From contig WQVF01000020.1 in assembly GCA_009781725.1 (NCBI GenBank), positions 1 through 49,780 of the forward strand: a stretch of DNA of 49,780 bases, in the 5' to 3' direction. This DNA comes from Defluviitaleaceae bacterium. Its GTDB lineage: Bacteria; Bacillota; Clostridia; Lachnospirales; WQUN01. A program made the translations under genes and the position numbers. The notes beneath the pieces are model-generated. The model had not been told where the DNA came from and did no database searches. It saw nothing but the letters and a program-made list of their open reading frames with translations. Shown in pieces: positions 1 to 8,559 of this stretch; positions within the stretch are counted from its first letter, which is position 1; each line of letters starts with the position of its first letter.

Positions 1-38
1 ATCAAATCAATGATAGGTTCAAACAATTTATTTTCCAC
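1..38 (-). CDS. Start of an unidentified gene running off the left edge
   Basis: On the minus strand an AAGGGGGTGA ribosome binding site lies just upstream of a GTG codon at 38-36. That codon opens a frame reading M-E-N-K-L-F-E-P-I-I-D-L before the window ends. Only about 12 codons are visible, so no function can be given. The SD match and spacing are the whole case for a real gene. Confidence 0.45.
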   Translation of the reverse strand, partial: MENKLFEPIIDL

Positions 39-532
39 AAAATCACCCCCTTTTCTTTTGTGACATATATATTCGTCGTTGCGCAACCGATAAGTAAGTA
101 ATACAGTATTGCTATTAGAAGTTGCTACATAATATGTGTATGCCGCTAAAAAGCGCATATTTCGGGCACGCAAGAATATTAACATGTTTTTTTTTTTTTT
201 TTTCAATATGTATTAGGAAATTTGGTGTATTCAACAAGTTTCAACATGTGACAGGCTATAAAGCGACACAATAATTAACAATATGTACAATATGCTCTTT
301 GAAAAATTTTAGGAAATTGTGCAATAGATAGAAGTTTTCGATTGCGTGGTAGATATATGATTATGTGTGTTGCATGATTTGCTGCCTCAATATAACCCCA
401 TAATGCATCCCAAGCCTATCTATACAGCGGAATACATCATCAAAAAGCAGGAAATCACTGATAGTGCAATCACCCCCGGTTGTCACCAGCTTTTCCCTGG
501 GCTTTTCGCTCCTTATGCTTGGTTATCAGCTC
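39..532. other. AT-rich intergenic region, no gene seen
   Basis: About 490 bases without a supportable gene. It holds a run of 17 T at 187-203 and scattered AT-rich sequence that may contain the promoter of the gene leaving the left edge. A 63-codon frame at 367-558 has no ribosome binding site and no recognisable product. Confidence 0.5.
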
Positions 533-1162
533 CTACTGTAATTGATACAAATCCCTGAGTCGGCGGCGGAGTTCTTGACATACGGGCTGGTCATCATCGG
601 GGGGTAGGTATTTTGCTATGAATTTGAGACCATCGTCGACTCGGCGTAGCCGCCAGAAGGTTTCTTTTGAGAGATTTTTCTTTTCGAGCTGCTTGTAAGC
701 TGCGCCGATTGTTAATTCTCCTGATTGGACTTTGGCTAGTAGGTCAGGGTCGCCTGAGTTCTTTATTTGCTTGTATCTGAGTAAGGTTCCTTCCCCAATA
801 TTGGCTTCGGCGGCAAGTTTTTCTCGAACATTGATGGTTTCTGTCTCCGGTTTTGTCATTTTGGTCAAAGCCGCTCTATTTGTCACTTTGTCGCCGCCAT
901 TAAGAGAGTAATTTTTCTTCGCCTTCTCACGAAGCATCTCTTCCTTTAACAATGCCATCTCAATCCGCATTGCACTATTAAGATTCCGCCGGGCCAGCTG
1001 ATTATTAAGTATCCAAACCATAACGGGGCTGTCTTGATAAGCAAAAATCATGAATATCTCTATGCAAATCCTGTCATTGCGAGCAAAGCGAAGCAATCTA
1101 GAAGGTTTGATTTGCTGGATTGCTTCGTCGCTTCGCTCCTCGCAACGACGAGGCAAGTGCAT
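533..1162 (-). pseudogene. Truncated ParB-like / replication-associated HTH protein remnant
   Basis: Residues from about 47 to the end read like the middle and C-terminal part of ParB-like plasmid or phage regulators: a 'WILNNQLARRNL' motif, a lysine-rich linker, then a helix-turn-helix segment ('EKLAAEANIGEGTLLRYKQI') and a 'GELTIGAAYKQLEKK' helix. The expected N-terminal ParB/nuclease half is absent. The first 46 codons are not gene sequence; they are read-through of the palindromic element at 1024-1197 (translation CEERSDEAI...LLRFARND). The gene therefore looks cut by that element, and no convincing N-terminal half is found on its far side. Family placement is from motif memory and is moderately sure; calling it a remnant is more secure. 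Confidence 0.55.
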
Positions 1163-1197
1163 AATTATTCATAAAAATGCTTAATGAGACAGCCCCG
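1024..1197. repeat. 174-bp palindromic MITE-like element with CGGGGCTGTCT ends
   Basis: The ends are an inverted repeat (CGGGGCTGTCT at 1024-1034, AGACAGCCCCG at 1187-1197) that continues imperfectly inwards for about 45 bp. The core at 1073-1149 is itself palindromic, with GTCATTGCGAGC facing GCTCCTCGCAACGAC. This core resembles a dispersed repeat known from many bacterial genomes, whose translation gives a CEERSDEAI/LLRFARND peptide. No transposase lies inside. The element interrupts the ParB-like frame. A target duplication could not be identified by eye. Confidence 0.75.
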
Positions 1198-1278
1198 AAA
1201 TATGTTGCCAAGCTAGACCACCCCTCGCCGCCTAGGTTGTCTTTCCACTCCTGCGGAGAGGTGGTGGTTGTTCTATAA

Positions 1279-2568
1279 CTACTTCCCAGAAACAGTAACT
1301 CCATCAAAACAGAACCAAGGCAAAATGGAACTACCATTTTTGCACCGCTCTTTAGAAATCGCCGGGATATTCTGCAATATATCCACAATATTAAAAGATA
1401 TCATTGTCTCGGATATAGCATCGGTTATCTTGCCATTCTCTATCAGGAAGCTATTCTTTGCCACACCGGATATATCACCGCTTGGCCCCGGAGAGGCCCC
1501 CGAGAATCGGTTGACTAAGATTCCTTTGTCCACGCTTTTAATCATATCCGCCAGTGAAACATCCCCTGCCTCGATTTCCAAGTTGTAAAAGGCGGTATTT
1601 TCTGCTCTCGGCTTGCCGGTTTTATTGGCAGCGTATAGGGGCAAGGCAAAGGACTTAAGCACTCCATCCTTGATAAAATCGAAATCCTTACTTTCGAATC
1701 CGTCGTCAGTGTAGCGTTCCGCAGAAACAATATCCGGATGCAGGGGCACTGCTCGCATGGTAAGCTTTTTATCCGCTACTTGAGTGTCTAGTGCATCTTT
1801 CCAGCGACTAGTACCGCTTATCAAAGAGCTTGCATCCAAGAAATTCCACAGCAATGTATACCATACCATATCGTCGCAAGCCGGGGTCATGATAATTTTG
1901 CCTACGTATTTGTCGTCTACCATACGGGTCTTGATAGACTTGGGAGCATCCTCAATTAGAGTGCGCAGCATCCCCCAATCCATAAAGGGCGTATCCAAAT
2001 CCGTGACCATTGCTCCATAAAAATTGAAGGAAGAAGATGCCTCTCCTTCTTTGGCACCAAACATCGGCTGGATATAATAGCACTCGCCTTCATCGTGGAA
2101 TTCTACCCCATTGCTGTTGAGATATACGGATTTTTCGCTGATAAAAACAGCTTGCATATCCACTGACACTTGGGGATATGCATCTTTTACATGCTGGATA
2201 AATTCCTGGGTACGGGCGAAGAGCTTTTCCATATCAGCACCGCCTATATTGCGGCTGAATTTTTTATTTTCAACCAGAGGGGCGATATCCTCAGCCTCGT
2301 CTGGAGTGGCAGAAGCGGCCATTGCCATACATTCGTCTACGGCAGCTTCTACTGATGCCATATCCAATTTATTGATAGAAATTGTACCCTTGCGGCCTCC
2401 GATTATTACCTTGAGATTAAGCTCGTCATCAAAGAGGGTGCGAAGGAGAGAGAATTTATTGGCCTCTACATTAAACTCATCCTTGCGGGTTTGCTGGACA
2501 CTGCAGGAGACCTTGTCCGCACCGGCATTTTTGGCTTTGTCTAGGGCATGTCTTGCGATATCAATCAT
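1279..2568 (-). CDS. tldE: TldE/PmbA-type subunit of the TldD-TldE metalloprotease
   Basis: 429 residues of the PmbA/TldD family. The protein lacks the HExxxH zinc motif seen in its neighbour, as expected for the non-catalytic TldE (PmbA) partner. TldD and TldE form a cytoplasmic heterodimer that degrades unfolded peptides and, in some bacteria, trims RiPP leader peptides. Typical family sequence is visible in the C-terminal third, including 'NRFSGASPGPSGDISGVAKN'. The ATG start follows a TAGGAGG site. It lies 71 nt downstream of tldD on the same strand and is probably co-transcribed with it. No RiPP precursor or modifying enzyme was seen nearby, so a housekeeping proteolytic role is more likely. 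Confidence 0.9.
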   Translation of the reverse strand: MIDIARHALDKAKNAGADKVSCSVQQTRKDEFNVEANKFSLLRTLFDDELNLKVIIGGRKGTISINKLDMASVEAAVDECMAMAASATPDEAEDIAPLVENKKFSRNIGGADMEKLFARTQEFIQHVKDAYPQVSVDMQAVFISEKSVYLNSNGVEFHDEGECYYIQPMFGAKEGEASSSFNFYGAMVTDLDTPFMDWGMLRTLIEDAPKSIKTRMVDDKYVGKIIMTPACDDMVWYTLLWNFLDASSLISGTSRWKDALDTQVADKKLTMRAVPLHPDIVSAERYTDDGFESKDFDFIKDGVLKSFALPLYAANKTGKPRAENTAFYNLEIEAGDVSLADMIKSVDKGILVNRFSGASPGPSGDISGVAKNSFLIENGKITDAISETMISFNIVDILQNIPAISKERCKNGSSILPWFCFDGVTVSGK

Positions 2569-2599
2569 GTTATTTTCCTCCTATGCATAATTACTTCTC

Positions 2600-2632
2600 G
2601 AGTGGAGACGGCTACGCCGTCCCCACGCACTC
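2600..2632. repeat. Small hairpin between tldD and tldE
   Basis: GAGTG...CACTC enclose a perfect GACGGC-TAC-GCCGTC palindrome in the 71-nt tldD-tldE spacer. There is no T-run, so it is not a classic terminator. It may adjust mRNA stability between the two subunit genes (inference). Confidence 0.5.
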
Positions 2633-2639
2633 CTTACGG

Positions 2640-4022
2640 CTACTTTCCTCCTACATTTATCATACACCGTAGGGCTGGGCCGCCCATTCCGCAGGTCATG
2701 GGCTGCTTTTTGCCACAGAAGCCGCTTACTGTCCAGTACATATCGTCGGCTACCATGTCCACGGTTTTAAGCATTTCAAAGGCTACTCCGGAAACGGTGG
2801 TCTCCCGGATTGCCTTGCCCAACTTGCCGTTCTTGATTTCATATCCTTCTTCAACAGAGAACATGAATTCTCCAGTTTGATCTGCTTGGCCGTTGCCGGT
2901 GTCTACCAGGTAATACCCGTCTTCTACACTGGCAATCATATCTTCAAGCTTGCTTGTCCCTGGCAAAATAGCAGTATTACGCATACGTATAAGAGGCTCG
3001 TCGGAGAAGGTGAATGCCCTTGCGTTGCCCTGAGGCTTCATCCCCAGTTCCCTTGCAGAATCACGGTTATGCATGTAGCCTGTGAGTATACCCTTATCGA
3101 TTAGCATGGCATCTTCCGCAATAACGCCTTCATCGTCCACATATACAGGGAGTCCGATGGTCCTGCCCTGGTATGTGTTGGCAATGTCAATCATGGTTAC
3201 AAGCTCACTGGCAACTTGCTTATTAAGATTATAGGAAGCTACCGACCCGCTTATTACTGCGTCTGCCTCTACTGTGTGGCCTATGGCCTCGTGGGCCAGC
3301 ATCCCCGCCATCTTGGGGCCAAGGACGCACTGCGTATATCCGGCCTTTGTGAATACGCCCTCACGCTTTTTCATAAGGGATTCGTACAGGGCGTCGATTT
3401 CTGCCTCGTATTGGGCCGGGCTCATAAATAGTTCGTCGAAGTGGCCAAAACCGCCCAATGGAACATACATCTCAACAGGGATACCATCTGGGGTATCCGC
3501 TGTCATCATTACATATACCATGCTCCGTGGCTGGTAGAAATGACTGTCTGCTCCATCGCTTATTACCAGCAGCTTTTCAATATCCAAAGAGTTGGATACC
3601 ACAGTGCGGCTGCTTAGGTTCTTATACTTTTCCACAATCAGAGCGTCTACAGCTTTGGCAAAGTCAATCAAAATGCTTTGCTGAACGGCTGGCCTCGGCT
3701 GTATTACAAGGCCCTGGTTGCCGGGGGCCGCACTTGGTAATGGGGGCTGGCCTTTTTTTGCATGGGAATCCATAAAGATGGCATTATCTGTTGCGGCAGA
3801 CAACACGTTTTTTACACCTTCCGGTGTATAGGTCGCCCCGGAAGCAAATCCAAAGGTACCACCGCGATAGACCCTTGCGGATACCCCGCCTTCTGTTTCC
3901 TGGGAATTGGAAACCATATTCCCTGCTACAAGTACAACACGTTGGTTGGTGTTAACCTGCGCCCTAAGCTCAGTGTAATCCTTGAAGCTGCCCTTGTAAG
4001 GGCTTAAAAGATTTTGCAGCAT
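2640..4022 (-). CDS. tldD: TldD zinc metalloprotease, catalytic subunit
   Basis: 460 residues, close to the family's usual length. The zinc-binding motif H-E-A-I-G-H is at about residues 244-249, inside 'MLAHEAIGHTVEADAV', and marks this as the catalytic TldD rather than TldE. The C-terminus holds the typical glycine-rich strands. Together with tldE downstream it should make the hexameric-family TldD/E peptidase acting in the cytoplasm. The ATG follows a CTAGGAGG site. That site directly adjoins one copy of the 74-nt double-hairpin element found before several ribosomal genes, so tldD may share post-transcriptional control with them (inference). Confidence 0.93.
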   Translation of the reverse strand: MLQNLLSPYKGSFKDYTELRAQVNTNQRVVLVAGNMVSNSQETEGGVSARVYRGGTFGFASGATYTPEGVKNVLSAATDNAIFMDSHAKKGQPPLPSAAPGNQGLVIQPRPAVQQSILIDFAKAVDALIVEKYKNLSSRTVVSNSLDIEKLLVISDGADSHFYQPRSMVYVMMTADTPDGIPVEMYVPLGGFGHFDELFMSPAQYEAEIDALYESLMKKREGVFTKAGYTQCVLGPKMAGMLAHEAIGHTVEADAVISGSVASYNLNKQVASELVTMIDIANTYQGRTIGLPVYVDDEGVIAEDAMLIDKGILTGYMHNRDSARELGMKPQGNARAFTFSDEPLIRMRNTAILPGTSKLEDMIASVEDGYYLVDTGNGQADQTGEFMFSVEEGYEIKNGKLGKAIRETTVSGVAFEMLKTVDMVADDMYWTVSGFCGKKQPMTCGMGGPALRCMINVGGK

Positions 4023-4037
4023 AAACTAACCTCCTAG

Positions 4038-4111
4038 CTAGTAGATTTTCTTCTGCGAACGTCTCTGCGTATAAAAAATTTGCGATTTTTGCCGTAGGCA
4101 AAAAAGCTTCA
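4038..4111 (-). repeat. 74-nt double-hairpin intergenic element, copy upstream of tldD
   Basis: Read on the minus strand it starts TGAAGCTTTTTTGCC-TAC-GGCAAAAA and ends AAAATCTACTAG, and is followed at once by the tldD ribosome binding site. The first hairpin (TTTTTGCC/GGCAAAAA) is intact. The second stem is degenerate in its left arm. It has the same layout and sense orientation as the copies before rpsJ, rpsN, rpsE, rpmJ and rpsK. Confidence 0.85.
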
Positions 4112-4115
4112 TTGT

Positions 4116-4721
4116 TTATGTCAACCACAAAATTAAAAACGCAATAAAAAACGCTACCCCAATTAGCCCCATAACAACCTGCCATTTGCCATACTTAGAG
4201 AGCTTGAACTTGCAAAGCATCAATAGTCCCGTGACAAAAAAGGTCACAGCCAATGTCCACACCGGGAAACCCGCTTCAAGTATTGCCCAGGTGGTTATTA
4301 CAACACACATCATAGCCCCTGGGACAGGTAATCCGGTAAAGGTCTTGTCCGCTTCGTTGATATTGTAATAGGCCAGTCGCCATAGACCGGCTACACAGTA
4401 AAATACCAGGCCAACCCTAAGGAGCCAAGTATAGTCAAGTATATAATGAACAAACCAGATAGGCATAATTACGCAAATAAAAAAGTCTACCAAGGAATCA
4501 ATGGCCTGTCCAAACCGTGATTGCTGGTTAAGCTTACTTGCGAACCAGCCGTCAACCAAATCACATACTCCGGCACAAAACAGGCAGACCATGGCAGCCA
4601 TAAAATTTCGGCCAACAAGATAGTAGCAAGCGGCAATGCCGAATACCATGCCGATGGTAGTAATCACATTGGGTAGATTGAAGTTGGCAAGTGCCGGGAA
4701 AAGCTTTGCTATCTTTCTCAT
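4116..4721 (-). CDS. pssA: CDP-alcohol phosphatidyltransferase, probably phosphatidylserine synthase
   Basis: 201 residues with about six hydrophobic segments. The family motif D-x2-D-G-x2-A-R-x8-G-x3-D-x3-D is present as 'DLVDGWFASKLNQQSRFG' followed by QAIDSLVD. The usual Arg after the Ala is a Ser here, a departure in a normally conserved position. The enzyme would transfer a phosphatidyl group from CDP-diacylglycerol to serine in the membrane. The psd gene 66 nt upstream, coding for the next enzyme, supports the phosphatidylserine synthase assignment over phosphatidylglycerophosphate synthase. Start chosen at the ATG behind AGGGGGAGA. Confidence 0.85.
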   Translation of the reverse strand: MRKIAKLFPALANFNLPNVITTIGMVFGIAACYYLVGRNFMAAMVCLFCAGVCDLVDGWFASKLNQQSRFGQAIDSLVDFFICVIMPIWFVHYILDYTWLLRVGLVFYCVAGLWRLAYYNINEADKTFTGLPVPGAMMCVVITTWAILEAGFPVWTLAVTFFVTGLLMLCKFKLSKYGKWQVVMGLIGVAFFIAFLILWLT

Positions 4722-4787
4722 GGATTCTCCCCCTTGAATTTTGTCATTATTGCCGACGCCGCTCTTACTGTCCTAACAAACTTACGC

Positions 4788-5759
4788 TCATTGTCCTAGT
4801 GGATGTCCGATTTCTGCCTTTGTTTCGTATCCCGCATTGGTTTGCTCCACCAGAGCCACGTCAGGCCGAAATGCTCCTTCTTTGAAAAAAATAAGTACCA
4901 AAGACCCACCGGGCAAAAAAAAGCTGGCCTGCTGCCCCCGGCTTACCTGCTGCCCCACATCAAAGCAATGTACGATACTGCCCACAAAGGTAGCACCCAC
5001 CTCTACCATTGCCACCTCGCCAAAGTTTTGACTCTGGAAGTTGACCAAAGCCCGCTTGTTGCGGCAGTAAAGCCTTCTGACCCTGTCCACTGCCAAGGGA
5101 TTAACGGAGTATAAATCCCCCTTAAGGAATTTTGCCCCCGTTACAACCCCGTCATCAAAAAAATGCATCCGATGATAATTAGAAGGCGTCAGGCGGATAC
5201 GCAGCATGGTACCCCCACGATAGGCCTCTGCCAAGGTTGCGTCTCCAAAAAGCTCCGCCAGGGAAAAATCAGACCCCTTAGCTGCAATCATCTTTTCCGG
5301 TGTGATATCCGTGCTTACGGATACCATCCCCTCGCAGGGTGAGCCCAGGATTTGAGGTGCGTCAGGAAAAGTAATATCCGCCCGTTCCCGGGAAAAGAAC
5401 TGAGCGAAATTTTTATAAGTAGGGTCACAGCCCGTCATATCTATATCATTTTCCTTGATAAATTTAGGAATTTTGCGAGCGGAAAAACGGGTACGGCAAT
5501 AAAGCCCATAAATACGGCTTACCGCCTTGCGCTTTACCCACCATAGCATAGAAGCACGGCCAACAGGATTTTCGTAAATCAGGCGCATCCAGCGTTCCGC
5601 TACAATGCGCTCCTGCTCTAGTTGGCCGTTGTTATATACCCATAGGGGCTGACCTTTAGGCAGCCGACTGCGTCTAAATCTGGGACGCCTAGGGCCTAAT
5701 CGCAACCACCTCTCGGGTTTGTTTCGTCTTCTGGAGAATTTATTTCGTTTTCGTCTCAT
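4788..5759 (-). CDS. psd: Phosphatidylserine decarboxylase proenzyme
   Basis: Converts phosphatidylserine to phosphatidylethanolamine at the membrane. The conserved 'SNYHRMHFFDDG' histidine segment lies in the middle. The C-terminal self-cleavage motif appears as G-G-S within 'FFLPGGSLVLIFF'; that Ser would become the pyruvoyl group, and the usual following Thr/Ser is Leu here. About 40 N-terminal residues are very rich in Arg and Lys, which is unusual and may aid membrane contact. The start used is the second ATG (5759), 6 nt after AGGAG; an ATG 6 nt earlier overlaps the SD. Upstream of pssA on the same strand, it probably forms one operon making phosphatidylethanolamine. Confidence 0.9.
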   Translation of the reverse strand: MRRKRNKFSRRRNKPERWLRLGPRRPRFRRSRLPKGQPLWVYNNGQLEQERIVAERWMRLIYENPVGRASMLWWVKRKAVSRIYGLYCRTRFSARKIPKFIKENDIDMTGCDPTYKNFAQFFSRERADITFPDAPQILGSPCEGMVSVSTDITPEKMIAAKGSDFSLAELFGDATLAEAYRGGTMLRIRLTPSNYHRMHFFDDGVVTGAKFLKGDLYSVNPLAVDRVRRLYCRNKRALVNFQSQNFGEVAMVEVGATFVGSIVHCFDVGQQVSRGQQASFFLPGGSLVLIFFKEGAFRPDVALVEQTNAGYETKAEIGHPLGQ

Positions 5760-5790
5760 GGTCATCTCCTGCGTTTATATGTATCCAAAA

Positions 5791-6474
5791 TCATAATACC
5801 AAAAAATAATACCCTACCGCAAACAATATCCCAGGCAGCAGATTTGCCACTTTGATTTTAGTGTCAGCGGCCATGTTAATCCCCAGTGCCAAAATCATAA
5901 GGCCACCCACTGCGGAAACCTGATTAATCAGGCTATAGGTTAGTATATCCTGTAAAAATCCCGCAAAGACCTCTATTGTCCCCTGATAAACAAATACGGT
6001 AAAAGCGGAGAATAGTACGCCAAACCCCAAGTAAGAAGCAAACACCATAGCCGCAACAGCATCAATAATAGACTTGGTGATGATTATACTGTAATCATTG
6101 CGCAAGCCTCCCTCAATGGAGCCAACAACCGCCATTGCCCCGACGCAAAACAACAAAGTCGCCGTAACAAAACCTTCTGCAAATTTGGACTTGGTGTCTG
6201 CTGGAGCGATTTTTCTCTGTAAAAAAAGACCCAAGGTATTTAGCCTCGCGTCTATGTCAACAAGCTCACCGGATAGTGCCCCTAGTAGCATTGCCACAAC
6301 AAGCAGCATTATATCCCCGCCAAGGGCTGAGGATATCCCAATAATACATACACAAAGGCCGATGGCCTTAGTAATGGTCAATGAAATTTTCTCGGCTATA
6401 CGGCCCTTAAACAGTAATCCGATGCTACCCCCTGCCAGTATGGCAATGGCATTTACAAGTGCGCCCGCTACGAT
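5791..6474 (-). CDS. DUF554 (YdfK-like) membrane protein with no standard start codon
   Basis: A polytopic membrane protein of the DUF554 family, function unknown. From a TTG at 6381 the frame gives 196 residues, but coding clearly continues upstream. The 30 codons before it read like the family N-terminus ('ALVNAIAILAGGSIGLLFKG' then RIAEKIS), giving about 227 residues, the family's usual size. The first in-frame stop upstream is a TGA at 6483-6481. No ATG, GTG or TTG lies between that stop and the conserved segment. An ATC codon at 6474-6472 sits 9 nt after AGGATGG, so either AUC initiation or a lost ATG is possible. Roughly six membrane segments. Confidence 0.8.
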   Translation of the reverse strand: MVAGALVNAIAILAGGSIGLLFKGRIAEKISLTITKAIGLCVCIIGISSALGGDIMLLVVAMLLGALSGELVDIDARLNTLGLFLQRKIAPADTKSKFAEGFVTATLLFCVGAMAVVGSIEGGLRNDYSIIITKSIIDAVAAMVFASYLGFGVLFSAFTVFVYQGTIEVFAGFLQDILTYSLINQVSAVGGLMILALGINMAADTKIKVANLLPGILFAVGYYFLVL

Positions 6475-6546
6475 ATTGTTTCACCATCCTTTACCTTCCC
6501 TATGTCAGTCCCTTCACTTATAAACCGCTCCCGTTACGATATATAA

Positions 6547-7830
6547 TCACCGCCCATTGTAACTGCCCCACGGTAGCCTTAATCCTTGGTAAATATCGCC
6601 TGGCTCAAGTTCTCCGTAAAAATATGCTATAAGCTCAGATGCGGTTACCAGTTGGAACCCTTCTTCTATAAGGCTGGGGATTACCCGCTCCATAGCCTCC
6701 ACCGTTGAGATACGTATATCATGGGCCACAACTATGGACCCATCGATGGCTCGGCTCATTATATTATTGTAAATAACATCCGCATCCCGGTGATACCAAT
6801 CCTGGGGGTCAACAGACCAGTGGAGCAAGGCGTAGCCCAAGTCTCGTGAGGTGCTAACAACCCGGGTATTGGTCAGGCCATAAGGTGCGCGGAAAATCGG
6901 TGGCGGGGCCTGCCCTGTCGCTTCTTCTATTGCGGTGCTTGTGCGGGTAATCTGGTTGGTTATAGCATTGGCGTTGAGGCGGGTAAGATTGCTATGGTCC
7001 CAAGAATGGCCGATGACTTCACTGCCCATTTCAACTGCGCGCCTAAGAATGCCAGGGTGGTAATGAATGCGATTGCCTAGCACACAGAATGTAGCATTCC
7101 CGCCATGGGCCTCCAAGATATCTAGAATCATGCCTGTATATATGCTTGGCCCGTCGTCAAAGGTCAGGGCAATCATGGGCAGTCTGGGAGGCTCCCGCAG
7201 GCCCAGCTCCACATGTAATAAAAATACGTCATCCAAGTCTTCATATGAAATGATAACAGACACAAACCCTAAGTCCCAAGGAGTGATATCCGGCGCAAGG
7301 AGAATTTTCAAGCCCTCAGTGTCCAGCACAATGTGGGTGAGCCAGTCTTTGTCAATGGAATATAAAAAAGGCTCCACCTCCGGGGCATATGCCAATAAAG
7401 CATTTGCCAATAGGGTAAGAGCTTGGTCTGTCATTTCTGTATCAATGATTTGAGTAAGCCCTAGCTCCTCACCAGTATAGGAATCATATACAGAGCTATC
7501 GATTATCGGGACAGGTGCCGCTACCGATGGATGAGAAAAATATCCCCAAGTCAAAAAGCCCACATAACGCTCGGCTATGAAGAAATTTTCTGTTTGTATA
7601 TCCAGTTCCCCCGGTTCTACTGGGGGTTCATCGATTTCTTCAACTACAGTGGAAGAAAGATTCCCGGTTTCATCTGAGTTGTACTCATAATCGTCTGTGA
7701 TATCAGGAAGAATGGCGGCTGGTACACTCCCAGAGCTGCTCTGGGAAGCGGAATCCGAGGCAACACAACTAATAATACCAGCAAGAATACTAAAACCTAA
7801 AACTGCCAGCCAGAAAAATTTGCTTCTCAC
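6547..7830 (-). CDS. Polysaccharide deacetylase (NodB-type) lipoprotein
   Basis: 427 residues from a GTG start at 7830, chosen because it opens a signal peptide ending in a lipobox-like I-I-S-C (Cys about 22). A Ser/Glu/Asp-rich linker and a middle domain of unknown fold follow. From about residue 220 comes a NodB domain with 'IALTFDDGPS' (catalytic base and metal Asp), 'GHSWDHSNLTRL' (metal His pair) and 'FRAPYG' (Arg of motif 3). It should remove N-acetyl groups from a surface polysaccharide or peptidoglycan outside the cell; the substrate cannot be told. A fair promoter lies just upstream. The gene stands alone and is divergent from the YtxC-like gene. Confidence 0.88.
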   Translation of the reverse strand: MRSKFFWLAVLGFSILAGIISCVASDSASQSSSGSVPAAILPDITDDYEYNSDETGNLSSTVVEEIDEPPVEPGELDIQTENFFIAERYVGFLTWGYFSHPSVAAPVPIIDSSVYDSYTGEELGLTQIIDTEMTDQALTLLANALLAYAPEVEPFLYSIDKDWLTHIVLDTEGLKILLAPDITPWDLGFVSVIISYEDLDDVFLLHVELGLREPPRLPMIALTFDDGPSIYTGMILDILEAHGGNATFCVLGNRIHYHPGILRRAVEMGSEVIGHSWDHSNLTRLNANAITNQITRTSTAIEEATGQAPPPIFRAPYGLTNTRVVSTSRDLGYALLHWSVDPQDWYHRDADVIYNNIMSRAIDGSIVVAHDIRISTVEAMERVIPSLIEEGFQLVTASELIAYFYGELEPGDIYQGLRLPWGSYNGR

Positions 7831-7875
7831 GGTATGCCCCCCGAAACCCAGATTCCACGAAAATTGTAGAAAAAA

Positions 7876-7904
7876 AGTATACGTCACAATGCGTACTAAG
7901 TAAA
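7876..7904 (-). promoter_or_regulatory. Sigma-A type promoter for the deacetylase gene
   Basis: On the minus strand, TTTACT (7904-7899), 17 nt, then TATACT (7881-7876). It lies about 46 nt upstream of the GTG start of the deacetylase gene. Confidence 0.55.
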
Positions 7905-8046
7905 GCCTTGTGCAAGCTTTATTTTCAATTAAAACCGCAACAATCGTTGTCAATTTATTTTATACAATCTATCAGAATTTAGACATGATAATTCAAAGCA
8001 TGTGCTGGCATATAGTGTAAGTATCACCAATCGTCGTGAGGTCTGT

Positions 8047-8451
8047 ATGAAGCAATTGACTATCTATACCCGAATCTATGCACATCTATTAGAAGAGTTC
8101 GTTCATGATACATACAAAATCGATAATCGAAGTGGCTTATTTTCCCTTACCTGCCGTGTAAATCTCACTGATGGCAGATTTATCGAAGGGATAATTTCCA
8201 TGCTTACAGATATCGCCCAACAGGAAAATCCTATATATCAACATTCCCCAAAGCTCCGGGACATGGCTGGAGATTTACACAATACCCAAGTTTATGCCAA
8301 TCTCAAAAAGGAACTTATTCGCTTTATAAGACATAACAGCAACCTGCATTTAGAAGGCTATGTATCCTTTCGGATGACAGAATATCGGGAGAAGCTAGAT
8401 ATGATGTCATATTCCCTGATAAAAAAAATGAAGCTTCTTCGTCAGGACTAG
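8047..8451 (+). CDS. YtxC-like sporulation protein
   Basis: 134 residues. The C-terminal part, 'LHLEGYVSFRMTEYREKLDM', matches the signature region of the YtxC family (lnieGFvrFRlkdY), associated with sporulation in Bacillus and Clostridia. It is about half the length of Bacillus YtxC (near 280), so it is either a short family form or has lost its N-terminal half. The ATG at 8047 follows GTGAGGT; an ATG 45 nt earlier has no SD. It precedes the V-ATPase operon by about 110 nt but shows no functional tie to it. Confidence 0.6.
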   Translation: MKQLTIYTRIYAHLLEEFVHDTYKIDNRSGLFSLTCRVNLTDGRFIEGIISMLTDIAQQENPIYQHSPKLRDMAGDLHNTQVYANLKKELIRFIRHNSNLHLEGYVSFRMTEYREKLDMMSYSLIKKMKLLRQD

Positions 8452-8503
8452 AAATATTTGTAAATTATGGTTATTATAGGATATGATAAATCTATTGAGA
8501 TTG

Positions 8504-8528
8504 CTCCCGACGGCTTCGACGCCGGGAG
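8504..8528. repeat. Short GC-rich palindrome before the V-ATPase operon
   Basis: CTCCCG...CGGGAG with mostly paired interior, in the spacer between the YtxC-like gene and the first ATPase gene. A run of six T follows at about 8540, 11 nt later, too far for a good terminator. Confidence 0.4.
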
Positions 8529-8559
8529 TACAGATGGGTTTTTTAAGGAGGTGTGAAAA

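Noticed and set aside
367..558. 63-codon frame on the plus strand
   Set aside because: No ribosome binding site, no hydrophobic or domain pattern, and it lies opposite the end of the ParB-like remnant.
1098..1388. 96-codon minus-strand frame overlapping the end of tldE
   Set aside because: It overlaps tldE in another frame and the palindromic element; its start has no SD.
1279..4022. RiPP biosynthesis locus based on tldD/tldE
   Set aside because: No small precursor gene, cyclodehydratase, radical SAM or exporter lies near; the neighbours are phospholipid genes.
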